The notes under the pieces: generated by a model
Told to the model about the DNA's origin: nothing
The model's database searches: none
Seen by the model: the letters and a program-made list of their open reading frames with translations, nothing else
In this document: positions 42,695 to 53,939 of the stretch, piece after piece
How positions within the stretch are numbered: the first letter of the stretch is position 1
How the letters are laid out: each line of letters opens with the position of its first letter
Position numbers and translations under genes: made by a program
NCBI GenBank assembly: GCA_910574455.1
Contig: CAJSYZ010000011.1
Location: 2,108,001-2,172,000 of the forward strand
Length of the DNA: 64,000 nt
Reading direction: 5' to 3'
Origin: Trichaptum fuscoviolaceum
Taxonomy: Eukaryota > Basidiomycota > Agaricomycetes > Hymenochaetales > Trichaptaceae

Positions 42695-42705
42695 AGGTCA
42701 AAAGT
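42695..42705 (+). promoter_or_regulatory. Primer-binding site, probably self-priming
   Basis: AGGTCAAAAGT starts 2 bases after the 5' LTR, the normal position of a primer-binding site. It is the exact complement of ACTTTTGACCT at 42387-42397, within the LTR and just downstream of the TATA-like box. This is the arrangement used by Tf1-type elements, which prime reverse transcription with the folded 5' end of their own RNA in place of a tRNA. Confidence 0.65.
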
Positions 42706-42781
42706 CCTGGCTCACCGCCGCTCGGACTCGACACCCTCACGCTCTTTACTTCTACCCCCGCACCCGTACCGCCGACCCGCG

Positions 42782-43990
42782 ATGTCGTCCCACCAGGAAT
42801 GGGGAGGACTCGCAGACACCTTCGCTTTCCCGTCCCCGAGCTCCTCGATGGAGGAAGACAAACTCCAGCCCATCCTTGATTGCCTCGATACCCTCGAAAA
42901 ACGCTACTCCAAGCTAGTCAACGAACACAATCAGGTCCAGAACACAGTCGCCCAGCTCAAGCACGCCAACCGGGCATTAGAAACCCAAATCGCGAGTCAG
43001 CCCGCCTCCCCGTCTGGGGGCGGAGCAGGGCTCAAGATGAAGCTTCCCGACACCTTCGAAGGCGAACGAGCCAAGCTGGAGAACTGGATTCACCAGATTA
43101 AGCTCTACCTGTTCGGACAACATCCGGGACTAGACGAAACCCGCAAGGTCGCATTCGCTCTGATGCTACTGCGGGGGCCGGCGCAAGACTGGGCACGACC
43201 TATTCTAGATCGACTCCAGGACATCCCGACACCGCCAGAAGCCGCCAGCCTGGAGGCCCTGTTCACCGCCCTTCGCGCCTCTTACGGGGAAATCGATGCA
43301 GACAAAGCCGCAGCCGACAAGCTGATGCGCCTACGCCAGACAGGAACGGTCGCCGAGTTTGCGTCGCAATTCCGTGCCCTCCAAGCCCTCACCGGGTGGC
43401 CCAAGGACGCAACGACGGACGTCATCTACCTCGACATGTTCCGGAAGGGACTCAAAGACCAGGTTCGCCAGCACATCGCCAGCACAGAGGCGAAGGATAT
43501 GAAATTCGATGCCTACGTCAATTGGGTTTCCGAGACGGACGAGAAGCTAAGGCTCGCACACGCCTATGGACCAGTATCAAAGCCAGCGGCTACGCCCCGA
43601 AGCAATCCCGGCACCACTAGCTCAGCTCCGCGTACGATCCCGACTGCGGGCGCAAGCTCGACGAAGGATCCCAACGCAATGGAGATTGACAGGGTGCGCC
43701 GGGAGCGCAGGAGTAAGGGACTATGCTACTACTGCGGAGAGAAAGACCATTTGGTGAGCGATTGCCCAACGCGACCGCCAACCCGAAACCTAAAGGCTAC
43801 GAAATCCACGTCCCCGTCGAGCCCATCGCCCCCCGCGCTCCAGTCGTTCGAAGAAACGCTCAAACGTATGGCGGAACAGTACGTCCAGAAGGTGCAGCAG
43901 TCCGTGCTACAGAACGCATTCGCCGCCATGACGCCCGCCGCCAAGAACATTCACAATCCCGAAGCCCCTCCCCCAGCGGATTTTCAGTAG
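42782..43990 (+). CDS. gag: Gypsy Gag (capsid and nucleocapsid)
   Basis: This 402-residue structural protein forms the virus-like particle. A coiled-coil segment lies at residues 25-75. The retrotransposon Gag domain follows (F-E-G-E-R-A-K-L-E-N-W, L-L-R-G-P-A-Q-D-W, G-L-K-D-Q-V-R). One CCHC zinc knuckle, C-Y-Y-C-G-E-K-D-H-L-V-S-D-C, lies near residue 315. The frame is open and ends in TAG at 43988-43990, overlapping the pol frame by about 270 bases in the -1 phase. Confidence 0.92.
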   Translation: MSSHQEWGGLADTFAFPSPSSSMEEDKLQPILDCLDTLEKRYSKLVNEHNQVQNTVAQLKHANRALETQIASQPASPSGGGAGLKMKLPDTFEGERAKLENWIHQIKLYLFGQHPGLDETRKVAFALMLLRGPAQDWARPILDRLQDIPTPPEAASLEALFTALRASYGEIDADKAAADKLMRLRQTGTVAEFASQFRALQALTGWPKDATTDVIYLDMFRKGLKDQVRQHIASTEAKDMKFDAYVNWVSETDEKLRLAHAYGPVSKPAATPRSNPGTTSSAPRTIPTAGASSTKDPNAMEIDRVRRERRSKGLCYYCGEKDHLVSDCPTRPPTRNLKATKSTSPSSPSPPALQSFEETLKRMAEQYVQKVQQSVLQNAFAAMTPAAKNIHNPEAPPPADFQ

Positions 43991-46378
43991 GGTCGTATTG
44001 CTCAGTCGCGCCCTATACGACCCAACCGCCCTTGTGGCCGAAGAACTCTCTTAATAATGGTCCCTTGTATTTAACCATCTCTACAATAGACCGTCGTCTT
44101 CGACGACATTTGAAGTTCCCGGTACAGGTTAGCGACGGAAAGACGGATGCCTTAGCCACAGTAATGTTAGACAGCGGTGCGTCGGGAACTTTCATAAATT
44201 CCCGCTACGTTTCGCGACACGGACTCCAGACCCGGGACTTGGTAATCCCGATACTTTTGCGCAACGCAGACAATTCCCCGAACGCGATTGGACGCATCAC
44301 CAAGGAAGTAGTCCTCAACGTCGAGATGAAGGGACACTTAGAACAGTTGACCATGGCCGTCGCGGATATTGGCGACGACAATATTATCATGGGGATCGAC
44401 TGGTTGCGGCACCATAACCCAACCATTGACTGGACCAACGATGTGGTCGATCTCAACCGCTGCCCGCCTCAGTGTGATAACCAGCAACGCCTGGTCCCGC
44501 TTCCCCGCCTCGCCATAGCAGAAGAAGTCGAGACCCCCTGGGGGCCCGACAGGACCCAGGCCGAATGGGAAGCTGTCCCACCGGGATTTCGGTACTCAGA
44601 AAAATATTGGGACCTGTACCACGAAGCCGAATCCTACTTCGTCACAACGGACGACCATTTCGCATACAAAATCGCCGCCTCGTACACCCACTCCCAGGCC
44701 ATCGCTGAGAAGTCTGCGGTGAAGGAAGGCGAGAAAACCTTCGAAGAACTAGTTCCCCCCGAATTCCGTGAGTTTGCCGACGTTTTCTCGAAAGTTGAAT
44801 CCGAAAGGCTTCCACTGCGCAAGCCGTATGACCACGCCATAGATTTAGAACCCGGGAAGGTTCCCCCGTACAGTAAAATCTATCCCTTGGCCCCAGCCGA
44901 ACGCGATGCCCTTCGCGAATTCGTTGACGAAAACCTGCGCAAGGGGTACATACGACCTTCGAAATCCCCTGCAGCGGCTCCCGTCTTCTTTATCAAGAAA
45001 AAGGATGGAACCTTGCGCATGGTAGTCGATTACCGACGACTGAACGACATCACGGTCAAGAATCGATACCCGCTTCCCCTCACGATGGAACTCGTAGACG
45101 CGCTGCAAAAGGCGAAGGTTTTCACGACTTTAGATTTACGATGGGGCTACCACAATGTGCGACTGAAGCAAGGCGACGAGTGGAAGGCCGCATTTCGGAC
45201 TCAGGCAGGACATTTCGAACCAACGGTGATGACATTCGGGCTCACGAATGCCCCGGCGACCTTCCAGCACATGATGAACGATATCTTCAAAGACCTCATT
45301 GGAGTATATGTGATCATCTATCTTGACGACTTGCTAATCTTTTCCGAAGATGAATCGCAGCACGATGAACACGTACGGGAAGTCCTTAAGCGGCTACGCG
45401 AAAACGACTTGTTCTGCAAACCCGAAAAGTGCAAATTCAAACAGACCTCCGTCGAGTATCTCGGGATGATTATTTCGCAGGGAAAGGTGGCGATGGATCC
45501 CGCCAAAGTACAGGCTGTCCTCGACTGGCCTACCCCGAAAAAGGTGAAAGACATTCAAGCCTTCCTAGGGTTCGCGAATTTCTATCGACGCTTTATTCGG
45601 GATTTCTCGCACATCGTCAAACCGCTCACGACGCTGCTGAAGAAGGACGTTCGCTGGGCCTGGACGGAAAACCAGCAGTTCGCTTTTGACTATCTCAAGC
45701 GCATGTTCACGACCGCCCCCGTCCTGATGATGCCAGACATGTCGCGACAATTCATCGTGGAATGCGACGCCTCTGATTTCGCGACCGGCGCGGTCTTGTC
45801 CCAGGAAGGCGACGACGGGCTGATACATCCGGTCGCCTTTTTCTCGAAATCCCTCAACGATGCGGAACGCAATTACGAGATTTATGACAAGGAGCTACTC
45901 GCGATTATTAGAGCTCTGGACGAGTGGCGACACTATCTCGAAGGTGCGAGCCATAAACTCGATATCGTGTCTGACCACAAGAATCTGCTATATTTCTCTG
46001 AATCCCGAACGCTGACGCGACGCCAAGCCCGGTGGAGTCTGTTCCTCACTCGCTTCGACTTTACGATTCGCCATCGCCCAGGGCGACTCGGGGGCAAACC
46101 CGACGCCATGTCACGACGCGTCGATCTTCAACCCGAAGGCGAAGACAACACGGGACGGACCCTCTTGACCCCCGAAATGTTTCGACTAAAGGCAATTCGT
46201 CGGGGAATGACACAGGTACACGGGGATCAGGCCCTCCTACGACGCATTCGTAAGTCAGATCAGTATGAAGACGAACTGGTGGATGCAATCGAGTTGGTCA
46301 AGTCCAAGGCGCCCCGAGTCCTGACCAAGGAACTTGAGGACTGGAGCACCGAAGAAGGCCTCATCCTGTATCAGGGTA
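43723..46378 (+). pseudogene. pol: Gypsy Pol, N-terminal part (protease, RT, RNase H), broken by insertion
   Basis: The frame lies -1 relative to gag and overlaps it, so it is probably made by ribosomal frameshifting. Protease has D-S-G-A-S at 44170-44184. Reverse transcriptase has F-I-K-K-K-D-G, L-D-L-R-W-G-Y and Y-L-D-D at 45318-45329. RNase H has C-D-A-S-D-F near 45763 and R-H-R-P-G near 46075. All key residues are present. The frame is cut at 46378 by the foldback element, just before the integrase, and runs into a stop inside it. The protein is thus truncated by insertion and shows no other damage. Confidence 0.92.
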
Positions 46379-49209
46379 CAGTCCTGCCAGTTAGTTCATT
46401 GAATGAAATACAGTGTTTGCTGAATGTACTGGAGACACTCATTGAATGAGCTTACAGCAATCACTGCATGATATAGAGCATCTGATTGAATGAAATACAG
46501 CGTTGCTGTAAACCATCCACTGCATCATCTACAGCAAATGCTGGCTGAAGCAGTATAGGGTAATTCAGCATACCTAGGGAATACTAGGCATGCAATACCT
46601 ATTGTGATTATAGCACTGGATAATAGAATAATACATTTGTATACCCACCGCTTTTTTAGGTTAATTATAGCATTCAGGCACTGTTAATTGATAGCATGCT
46701 GTAATAAATCAGAATTTCATAATTTCCATCTATTTTGAGATATGAGGCACACCAGGGTCCAGGACCCTGAGGTCTGGCAGGTTCCAGGTCACTTGGTGCC
46801 GCTTTAGAGGAGGTCGTGGGAATAAATTTGAATTAGCCTTTGCAGATGCTACAGGCCTTCAAAAATAGCACGAAAATAGCCAATAAATCAGAAAATAATC
46901 CTGGGCAGTGCCGCTTCGCCCTAGCGTGGGAACTACGCTTTTGGGTGACCATATTAGGGTACCAGTATGTTCTGGGCCCCTCTGGGCCCTTCCTAAAGCG
47001 GTAAAAATCATTATAAAATAGATAATTATATTCATTTGCACCTGCATATATGCACACTTCCCCTGGGCTTACTAGCAGCAAATAAAATGCACTAAAATCG
47101 GATTATATTAGTAGAAGTATATCAAACATGATCTGGATAGCTAAATATGGTAATACTAGCTGGGAACATGTGTATAACATCAGATCATATTCTATTTTTA
47201 ATACATAACATATGGGGCCCATTGCACCACATTGGGGTACCTCCGGAATACAAATTTTGATGAGAATCCAATGGGACGTGCTAGAAGAGCTGAAACGGGC
47301 TTTCACGACGCTAAAATACGCCTTTTTCATATTGTTACAAATTATTCTTTTATTTAAATGTTATTTTTGTTACAGCACTTCTACTGCACGTAATGGCACG
47401 TATAGATAGCCGAAATGGTAGAGAATGAGGAGGGGAACAATAATATGGGCTTAGAATAACTACGCGGCGGCTATATATAGCTGTAGCACACCAACTATTT
47501 TCGGAGTGCATGCAATTATTGTTTCTCTCACATATACATATACACACGGTATTTACGTGTGCTAATAGGTTTGAATAGCTCTCTATATATGCCTTTGATG
47601 CTGTGCGAAGTTTCACGGCAATCGGAGCTCATTCTGAATTGATATAAGGCATGCAAGTTTCGGAAAGAATGGTTAGTTTTAATTTATTGAGAGAGTTATA
47701 GGTCAGGCACAGAGTGCCAAACATTCATTATGAGTATCCTAAACATAATCCAATTGCATGTTTGGGATGCAGGTGGAAACTGTAAGTTATATGTGTTTCT
47801 GACATATCATGTACATTCTGATATCACATATAGCATTTCATCCTACCATGTTGCATATGACTTCCACCTTCTTATGACATCTCAAACATGCAATTGGATT
47901 ATGTTTAGGATACTCATAATGAATGTTTGGCACTCTGTGCCTGACCTATAACTCTCTCAATAAATTAAAACTAACCATTCTTTCCGAAACTTGCATGCCT
48001 TATATCAATTCAGAATGAGCTCCGATTGCCGTGAAACTTCGCACAGCATCAAAGGCATATATAGAGAGCTATTCAAACCTATTAGCACACGTAAATACCG
48101 TGTGTATATGTATATGAGAGAGAAACAATAATTGCATGCACTCCGAAAATAGTTGGTGTGCTACAGCTATATATAGCCGCCGCGTAGTTATTCTAAGCCC
48201 ATATTATTGTTCCCCTCCTCATTCTCTACCATTTCGGCTATCTATACGTGCCATTACGTGCAGTAGAAGTGCTGTAACAAAAATAACATTTAAATAAAAG
48301 AATAATTTGTAACAATATGAAAAAGGCGTATTTTAGCGTCGTGAAAGCCCGTTTCAGCTCTTCTAGCACGTCCCATTGGATTCTCATCAAAATTTGTATT
48401 CCGGAGGTACCCCCAATGTGGTGCAATGGGCCCCATATGTTATGTATTAAAAATAGAATATGATCTGATGTTATACACATGTTCCCAGCTAGTATTACCA
48501 TATTTAGCTATCCAGATCATGTTTGATATACTTCTACTAATATAATCCGATTTTAGTGCATTTTATTTGCTGCTAGTAAGCCCAGGGGAAGTGTGCATAT
48601 ATGCAGGTGCAAATGAATATAATTATCTATTTTATAATGATTTTTACCGCTTTAGGAAGGGCCCAGAGGGGCCCAGAACATACTGGTACCCTAATATGGT
48701 CACCCAAAAGCGTAGTTCCCACGCTAGGGCGAAGCGGCACTGCCCAGGATTATTTTCTGATTTATTGGCTATTTTCGTGCTATTTTTGAAGGCCTGTAGC
48801 ATCTGCAAAGGCTAATTCAAATTTATTCCCACGACCTCCTCTAAAGCGGCACCAAGTGACCTGGAACCTGCCAGACCTCAGGGTCCTGGACCCTGGTGTG
48901 CCTCATATCTCAAAATAGATGGAAATTATGAAATTCTGATTTATTACAGCATGCTATCAATCAACAGTGCCTGAATGCTATAATTAACCTAAAAAAGCGG
49001 TAGGTATGCAATGCATTATTCTATTATCCAGTGCTATAATCCCAATTGGTATTGTATGCCTAGTATTCCCTAGGTTTGCATCCCCTGAATCAATGTACAG
49101 CAAGGCTGATTCACCCTACACTGCTTCAGCCAGCATTTGCTGAGTGTTGATGTAGTGGATGGTTTACAGCAACACTGTACTTCATTCAATCAGCTACCTG
49201 GCAGCAGTG
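46379..49209. mobile_element. 2.83-kb foldback (hairpin) transposable element
   Basis: The element is one large palindrome. Arms of about 1.37 kb (46379-47767 and 47886-49209) face each other across a loop of roughly 115 bases. A 7-bp target-site duplication, CAGGGTA, flanks it at 46372-46378 and 49210-49216. The termini read CAGTCCTGCCAG and, on the other strand, CACTGCTGCCAG. The inner arms look identical, whereas the outer 250 bases differ at about one base in seven. ATTGAATGAAATACAG recurs near the ends. An 82-codon frame is present in both arms (46833-47081 minus and 48567-48815 plus) but has no known motif. It is probably non-autonomous; TIR and TSD lengths would fit hAT-like mobilisation only loosely. 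Confidence 0.9.
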
Positions 49210-49216
49210 CAGGGTA

Positions 49217-50748
49217 AGGTTTACGTCCCGAAAGACGAGACCATTCGCCGGGATGTGGTGAAGACCTACCATGATAGTCTCCCCGCCGGACATCCTGGAC
49301 GTTGGAAAACGTTTGAGATGGTAAGCCGCAATTACTGGTGGCCCGGGATGTCTAACTTCGTAGAACGATACGTTTCGGGATGCGATACCTGCGCACGCAC
49401 GAAGAACCGATCCCAACGCCCGGTAGGACTCCTGCAACCGAACGAAATCCCGCAGGGCCCCTGGCAGGCGATTTCGTGCGATTTCATCACCCAGCTCCCC
49501 CGATCCGAGGATTACGACGCAATTTTCGTGGTGGTCGACCGTCTCACCAAGCAAGCACATTTTATCCCGACCACGTCTGACGTCGATGCACCGGAAACTG
49601 CAGAACTATTCCTGCAACACGTCTGGAAGCTGCACGGAACCCCCCGCCAGATCATATCTGACCGAGGACCACAGTTTGTCGCACAGTTCATGAAAGCCCT
49701 CTTTTCCCGACTCGGTATCAAGGGTACCACGTCGACTGCGTATCACCCGCAGACGGATGGGCAAACCGAAAGGGTAAACCAAGAGCTGGAACAATATTTA
49801 CGGGCTTTCATAGATACACGACAAGAAAACTGGGCCGGATTACTCCCGATGGCAGAGTTCGCGCACAACACGAAAGCGCACGCGGCAACACGACAATCCC
49901 CGTTCGCGCTTGTCTACGGCTACAATCCCGAATTCACGATTGCCCCGAGCGACGGCCTGTCCACGGTCCCCGCCGCGGACGCACGACTACAGGAGCTTCA
50001 GCAGGCACAGGAAGAGGCAAGAGCGGCGTTGGAGGTTGCGGCAGAACGCATGAAGCAGCACTACGATCAGGCCAGGAACGAGGCCCCGCAGTACGCAGTC
50101 GGGGATAAAGTATGGCTCGAGGCGACGAACGTTCGGCGACCGGGAGCGCGCAAATTATTACCGAAACGACTAGGGCCGTATAAAGTGAAGGCAAAGCTAA
50201 GTGACCTCACCTACGAACTCGAACTCCCCACGTCGCTGAAGATTCATCCCGTATTTCACGTATTGCTGCTCTCGCCATACCACGAAGACGACATTCCCAG
50301 TCGAACGCAACCCCCGCCGCCCCCGGTCGAAGTAGAAGGAGATCTGGAGTACGAGGTGGAAGAGGTTCTGGATGCTAGACGGTTTAGATGGAGATTTGAA
50401 TATTTGGTACGATGGAAGGGATATTCGAGCGCGGAAGATACATGGATTCCCGCAAAAGATATGGGTAATGCAAAGGCTAAAATTCGCAGTTTCTATCGAA
50501 AACACCCGGACGCCCCTCGAGAAGTCAACGCTATCGAGCTCTGTGACCTGAGCAAGATTCAAGCTTGGCGCCCCGGAGTTGCGCCTTTGGAGGGGGGTAA
50601 TGTCGAGATCCCAGGCCCCTTTTCTCATTTCCCGCACTTTCCCGCCAAGGATCCCGACATGAGCAGACAATCCCGCGGGGAGAATCCCGCCATTGGATTC
50701 CCCGCGCGAAACCTCATTCCCGAATCGCACGATCCCATGCTCACGTGA
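49217..50748 (+). pseudogene. pol: Gypsy Pol, C-terminal part (integrase and chromodomain)
   Basis: It continues the pol frame after the foldback insertion, in the same phase. Integrase shows the H-H-C-C zinc region (G-H-P-G, Y-W-W-P-G-M, C-D-T-C near 49290-49395). The catalytic Asp motifs are C-D-F-I-T-Q near 49477 and I-S-D-R-G-P-Q-F near 49655, with the later Glu in Q-T-E-R-V-N-Q-E-L-E. A chromodomain (Y-E-V-E-E-V-L-D...V-R-W-K-G-Y...T-W) lies at about 50346-50520. The last 49 codons are encoded by the 3' LTR and the stop is at 50746-50748. The piece has no start codon of its own. Confidence 0.9.
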
Positions 50749-51418
50749 CTTATCCCGCACCACCGTCCCGGCAACCATGCACGCATACACACACTCATTT
50801 ACGACGACCCGCCACGGCACACGTACATTCACTTATCAACATACGCTCATTAATCCGCTAGTACCTCAAGGCAACGACCTGCAACAGTCTGGCATACCTA
50901 GTCTGGCTAGTCGCGGCCCCGGACCGGACGCTGACGTCCACGGACAGGCCGTAGCCATCTGGAGAGACGGGATAGACATGCCTAGCAGTGCGGTCGTAGC
51001 ATGTATCGTTTGTAGTAGATAGGTGCGCATTGCGCAAGGACACTTAGCGTAGATTAACTATACAGTCTTTACGAAGTAGATAAATAGCTGTAGGCATCGT
51101 AAGGAGCACCCCACTTTTGACCTCTTGTGGAGTGCTTCCTTAGGTGCGATCTCTCTCTTTTCTCCTGTGTAGTTAGTTGCGCAATACTTACTTGTGGAGT
51201 GCTTCCTTAGGGATCCGCTTACTTGACGTTCAAAGCAGTGAAGAGTCCTAGCTGGCCTTGAGAATCCCGCGACGCGCCTGGATAGAATCCCGCGCGTTTC
51301 CCGCCTGAATTCCCACGCTCGTTCCCCGTCGCGAATCCAGATTCCCGAAAGCGGGTTCTTGTCGCGAATTCCAGTTTCCCGAAACTGTTTCCCGCTACAA
51401 TTCCCGACGGTCGTAACA
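50601..51418 (+). repeat. 3' LTR
   Basis: It is 818 bp, the same as 41875-42692 apart from one substitution seen by eye. Its first 148 bases also encode the end of Pol. Confidence 0.95.
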
Positions 51419-51423
51419 GAGAG

Positions 51424-52690
51424 TGCTTACGCTCTTGGCATCTGCGTCGATCCTGTGCGCGTTTTCATCAGACTCCCCATCCCAAAAGACAACGAAGCCG
51501 CTTCCACGAGCACCTAAGAGAGGACCGCCATGCAATCCTTCAACCGGCCATGATCCAGCACCCTTCATTGCCGGACTACTCCTCTCCTTGAAGTTCTTGT
51601 ATATCCGCATCTTCGTCCGCCCTTCCAGCACAGCGTAGATGTTAGAATCAGTAGCCCATGCGAAGGAAGAGCCGATGTTGAATGCCTTGTTTCTCCAGGC
51701 CAGAGCGGTGTAGATGATATACTCCCCGTCTCCGACCACGGTGATGAAGCGTCCGTTGGGAGAGTATTGAAAAGAGCCGTCGCGAAAATTTCTGTCGTAC
51801 CGAGTTCTCGCACAGACAGCGGTTTGCGTTGTCCTTCGGGCGCTTCGTCCTCCGCAGCGCCTTGGAGATTGGCGGACAAGACTTCTGTGTTACGGGTGTA
51901 CATCAGTTTTCCTGATGGGTCCATGCTGTACGAAGGCTCGTCACGGCCAAGCTTGACCACGACCACACCTTCGTCGTACCCTACGGCAACCTTGTTCCCC
52001 TGCGGTCAGATGGCAATACACCATGCGCGTCCAAGAGCGTAGCTCAACGTATTCTCCAGACGGTACGTGCCCGAGTTCCAGATCTTGATCGTACCATCCT
52101 CCGAACCGCTGACGACAAGGGGAAACTAGGGTGAAATACGGCGAGCGAGACGTTGTTGGTGCGACCCTCCATCGTCTGTACACCACTTTTGCTGAGGTAG
52201 TCCCAGATTCTAGTTCGGTCGTCACCGCTCGTGACAAAATGCGGCTTGTCTGCACCGGGGTGGAAGTCGACATAGTTTACGCCGCCCTTCTCGTGTGCCT
52301 CAAGGGTGAAATTCGGCGTTGAGGATCCGAGCGACAACATCTTCACTGTGCAATCAAGACAAGAGGAGGCGAAGGTGTTGGTGTCTTGCGGTTGAATACA
52401 AGGTTCATGATGGATTGCGTGTGTCCTCCTACCTTCAGAGATAATTAGACGAAGTCTAAGTTTGAAGCAGTGGATGTACGCACCTGAATACACTTCCACT
52501 GTTTATCCCAGTCCTAAGCATTGACCGTCATATCATCGCAGTCCGTCAGCATAATGCTAAATGTTGGGTGGACAACAAGGCATCGAATGTAATCAGGATG
52601 GGCCTCGAATGCAGTCACTTTCTCGTAGATATTATAGTAGAAGACCCGTAGCTGAAAATCGTTTGAAGTGTGAACCGACGAGCTCTGATG
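51424..52690 (-). pseudogene. SEC27: Coatomer beta' (SEC27/COPB2) pseudogene, N-terminal half
   Basis: Minus-strand exons match the WD40 propellers of coatomer beta', the COPI coat subunit. They read [55 protein letters not shown] and S-P-N-G-R-F-I-T-V-V-G-D-G-E-Y. It carries in-frame stops at 52514-52516 and 52006-52008 and a frameshift near 51765. The first 100 or so residues are missing. The gene resumes at 41874 beyond the Gypsy element. Confidence 0.9.
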
Positions 52691-52863
52691 TTTTTACGGA
52701 CTTAGCGATTTGAGGCTTGAGGTGCGATGATGCTGCGGAGTTCCAATTACCAACACAACCGTGACGCGTCGCGTTCAATCGCGAGTCCCCTCTTCCACCC
52801 TCCTCTCTCTCCCACCACTTCCTCATCCTCCATCCAAAAAAAATCTCTCCATCCATCCACAAC

Positions 52864-53927
52864 ATGGCCTTTAAATTTCGTGTTTTTACTGTTATTGGTA
52901 TGTTCTTATACTCTTATCTTGCTTTGTGTTCTTTTTCTGATGATTTACTGGTGTGCCACCCGTGTGTGACTATATGCGGACTCAGAGTCACACTGGCACT
53001 CATGAGCCGCGTCTACTACGTGGCGATGCGACTTCAAGCCTCAAGACAGTGTCAACACACAAGACTTCTTGCACGACCCGCCAGGACTTGTGTCGGACAA
53101 GGCCTTATTTGTGCCACCCGAAAGGTAAGCCTAATTCCTGCCATTTCACGGGGACCATTTCTTCCAGTTTGTCAACAACAGATGGCGGCAAGAGGGTCGC
53201 GATCAAGCAGATTCCACGCGCGAGTATCAACCGAGTCGTTGTTTACAGAGAAGTAGATCCTTTCTGAACTGATGTTGCTTAACCCACCCTACTTTACCCC
53301 TCTTATAGAATTTTCCATGGACCCACACGACTTCATCATCATCCAAGGTCTGGCTGCCAGCAGTGCTTTGCGAAAGGCAATGACCAGCGCAAAGAAGCTG
53401 TTCTGCATGCATGAAAGCAAGTTCATCATGGCGCAACTTGTACGTCCTCCTTTTCTCCTTTCCCTCAACTGGTGACTAGTTAGCTTTGTAGTGCTATACC
53501 GTGGGCACCTTGCATGATCAGGCCGTTGTCCATCTTGACCTCAAGCCCGACAACGTCTTCATGGATGAGCAAGGTCGGCTCATCATCGGGCTTCGGCGTC
53601 GCGTGCGTTTTCAAAGGATACGTGGTAAGCATTGACGAGGTACTAACTTACAATGACTATTGTCACAGGACTATGTGGCACGACCGGCTACATGGCACCA
53701 GAGATGCTCCATGGCGACCATTACTCGTACAAGTCCGACAGTTTCTCCATTGGCATCATGTTCTACGAGCTTGTCTTCGGCAGGGTGAGTCTCCTGTGTT
53801 CAGACTTGACACTCTTACTGACACTGCCTTCGCGTTTATCCGTGGGAGGGTGGGATCGCAAGGATCTTGAAGCCAACGGACGGTACGGGAATGCGTTCGT
53901 CCCTCGATGGTCCCGCAAGCATTGACT
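52864..53927 (+). pseudogene. Protein kinase pseudogene
   Basis: Kinase motifs occur in order on the plus strand. The lysine motif V-A-I-K-Q is near 53196. The catalytic loop reads H-L-D-L-K-P-D-N near 53531. The G-T-T-G-Y-M-A-P-E activation segment is near 53672, followed by S-D-S-F-S-I-G-I-M-F-Y-E-L. Several short introns are plausible. It looks dead: an extra base near 53590 shifts the frame just before F-G, and the D of D-F-G reads as Gly. The glycine loop is not recognisable. It is divergent from the coatomer pseudogene, with a pyrimidine-rich promoter-like stretch at 52770-52860, as if two neighbouring genes were captured together. Confidence 0.72.
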
Positions 53928-53939
53928 TGTAGTTCGTTA

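Larger units (their letters stand above)
41875..51418 (+). mobile_element. Ty3/Gypsy chromovirus-type LTR retrotransposon
   Basis: Two 818-bp LTRs (41875-42692 and 50601-51418) begin TGTCGAG and end GTAACA. The 5-bp target-site duplication GAGAG flanks them at 41870-41874 and 51419-51423. The LTRs differ at one position I could find (T in the left and C in the right copy, in GGCAYYGTAAGG). Between them are gag, a pol frame offset by -1, and an integrase ending in a chromodomain. The element inserted into the coatomer pseudogene. Its pol gene is split by a foldback element at 46379-49209. Confidence 0.95.

Noticed and set aside
46833..48815. An 82-codon frame present twice, once per strand
   Set aside because: The two copies are just the two arms of the foldback element. 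There is no known motif and no start-context or promoter evidence, so it is not listed as a gene.
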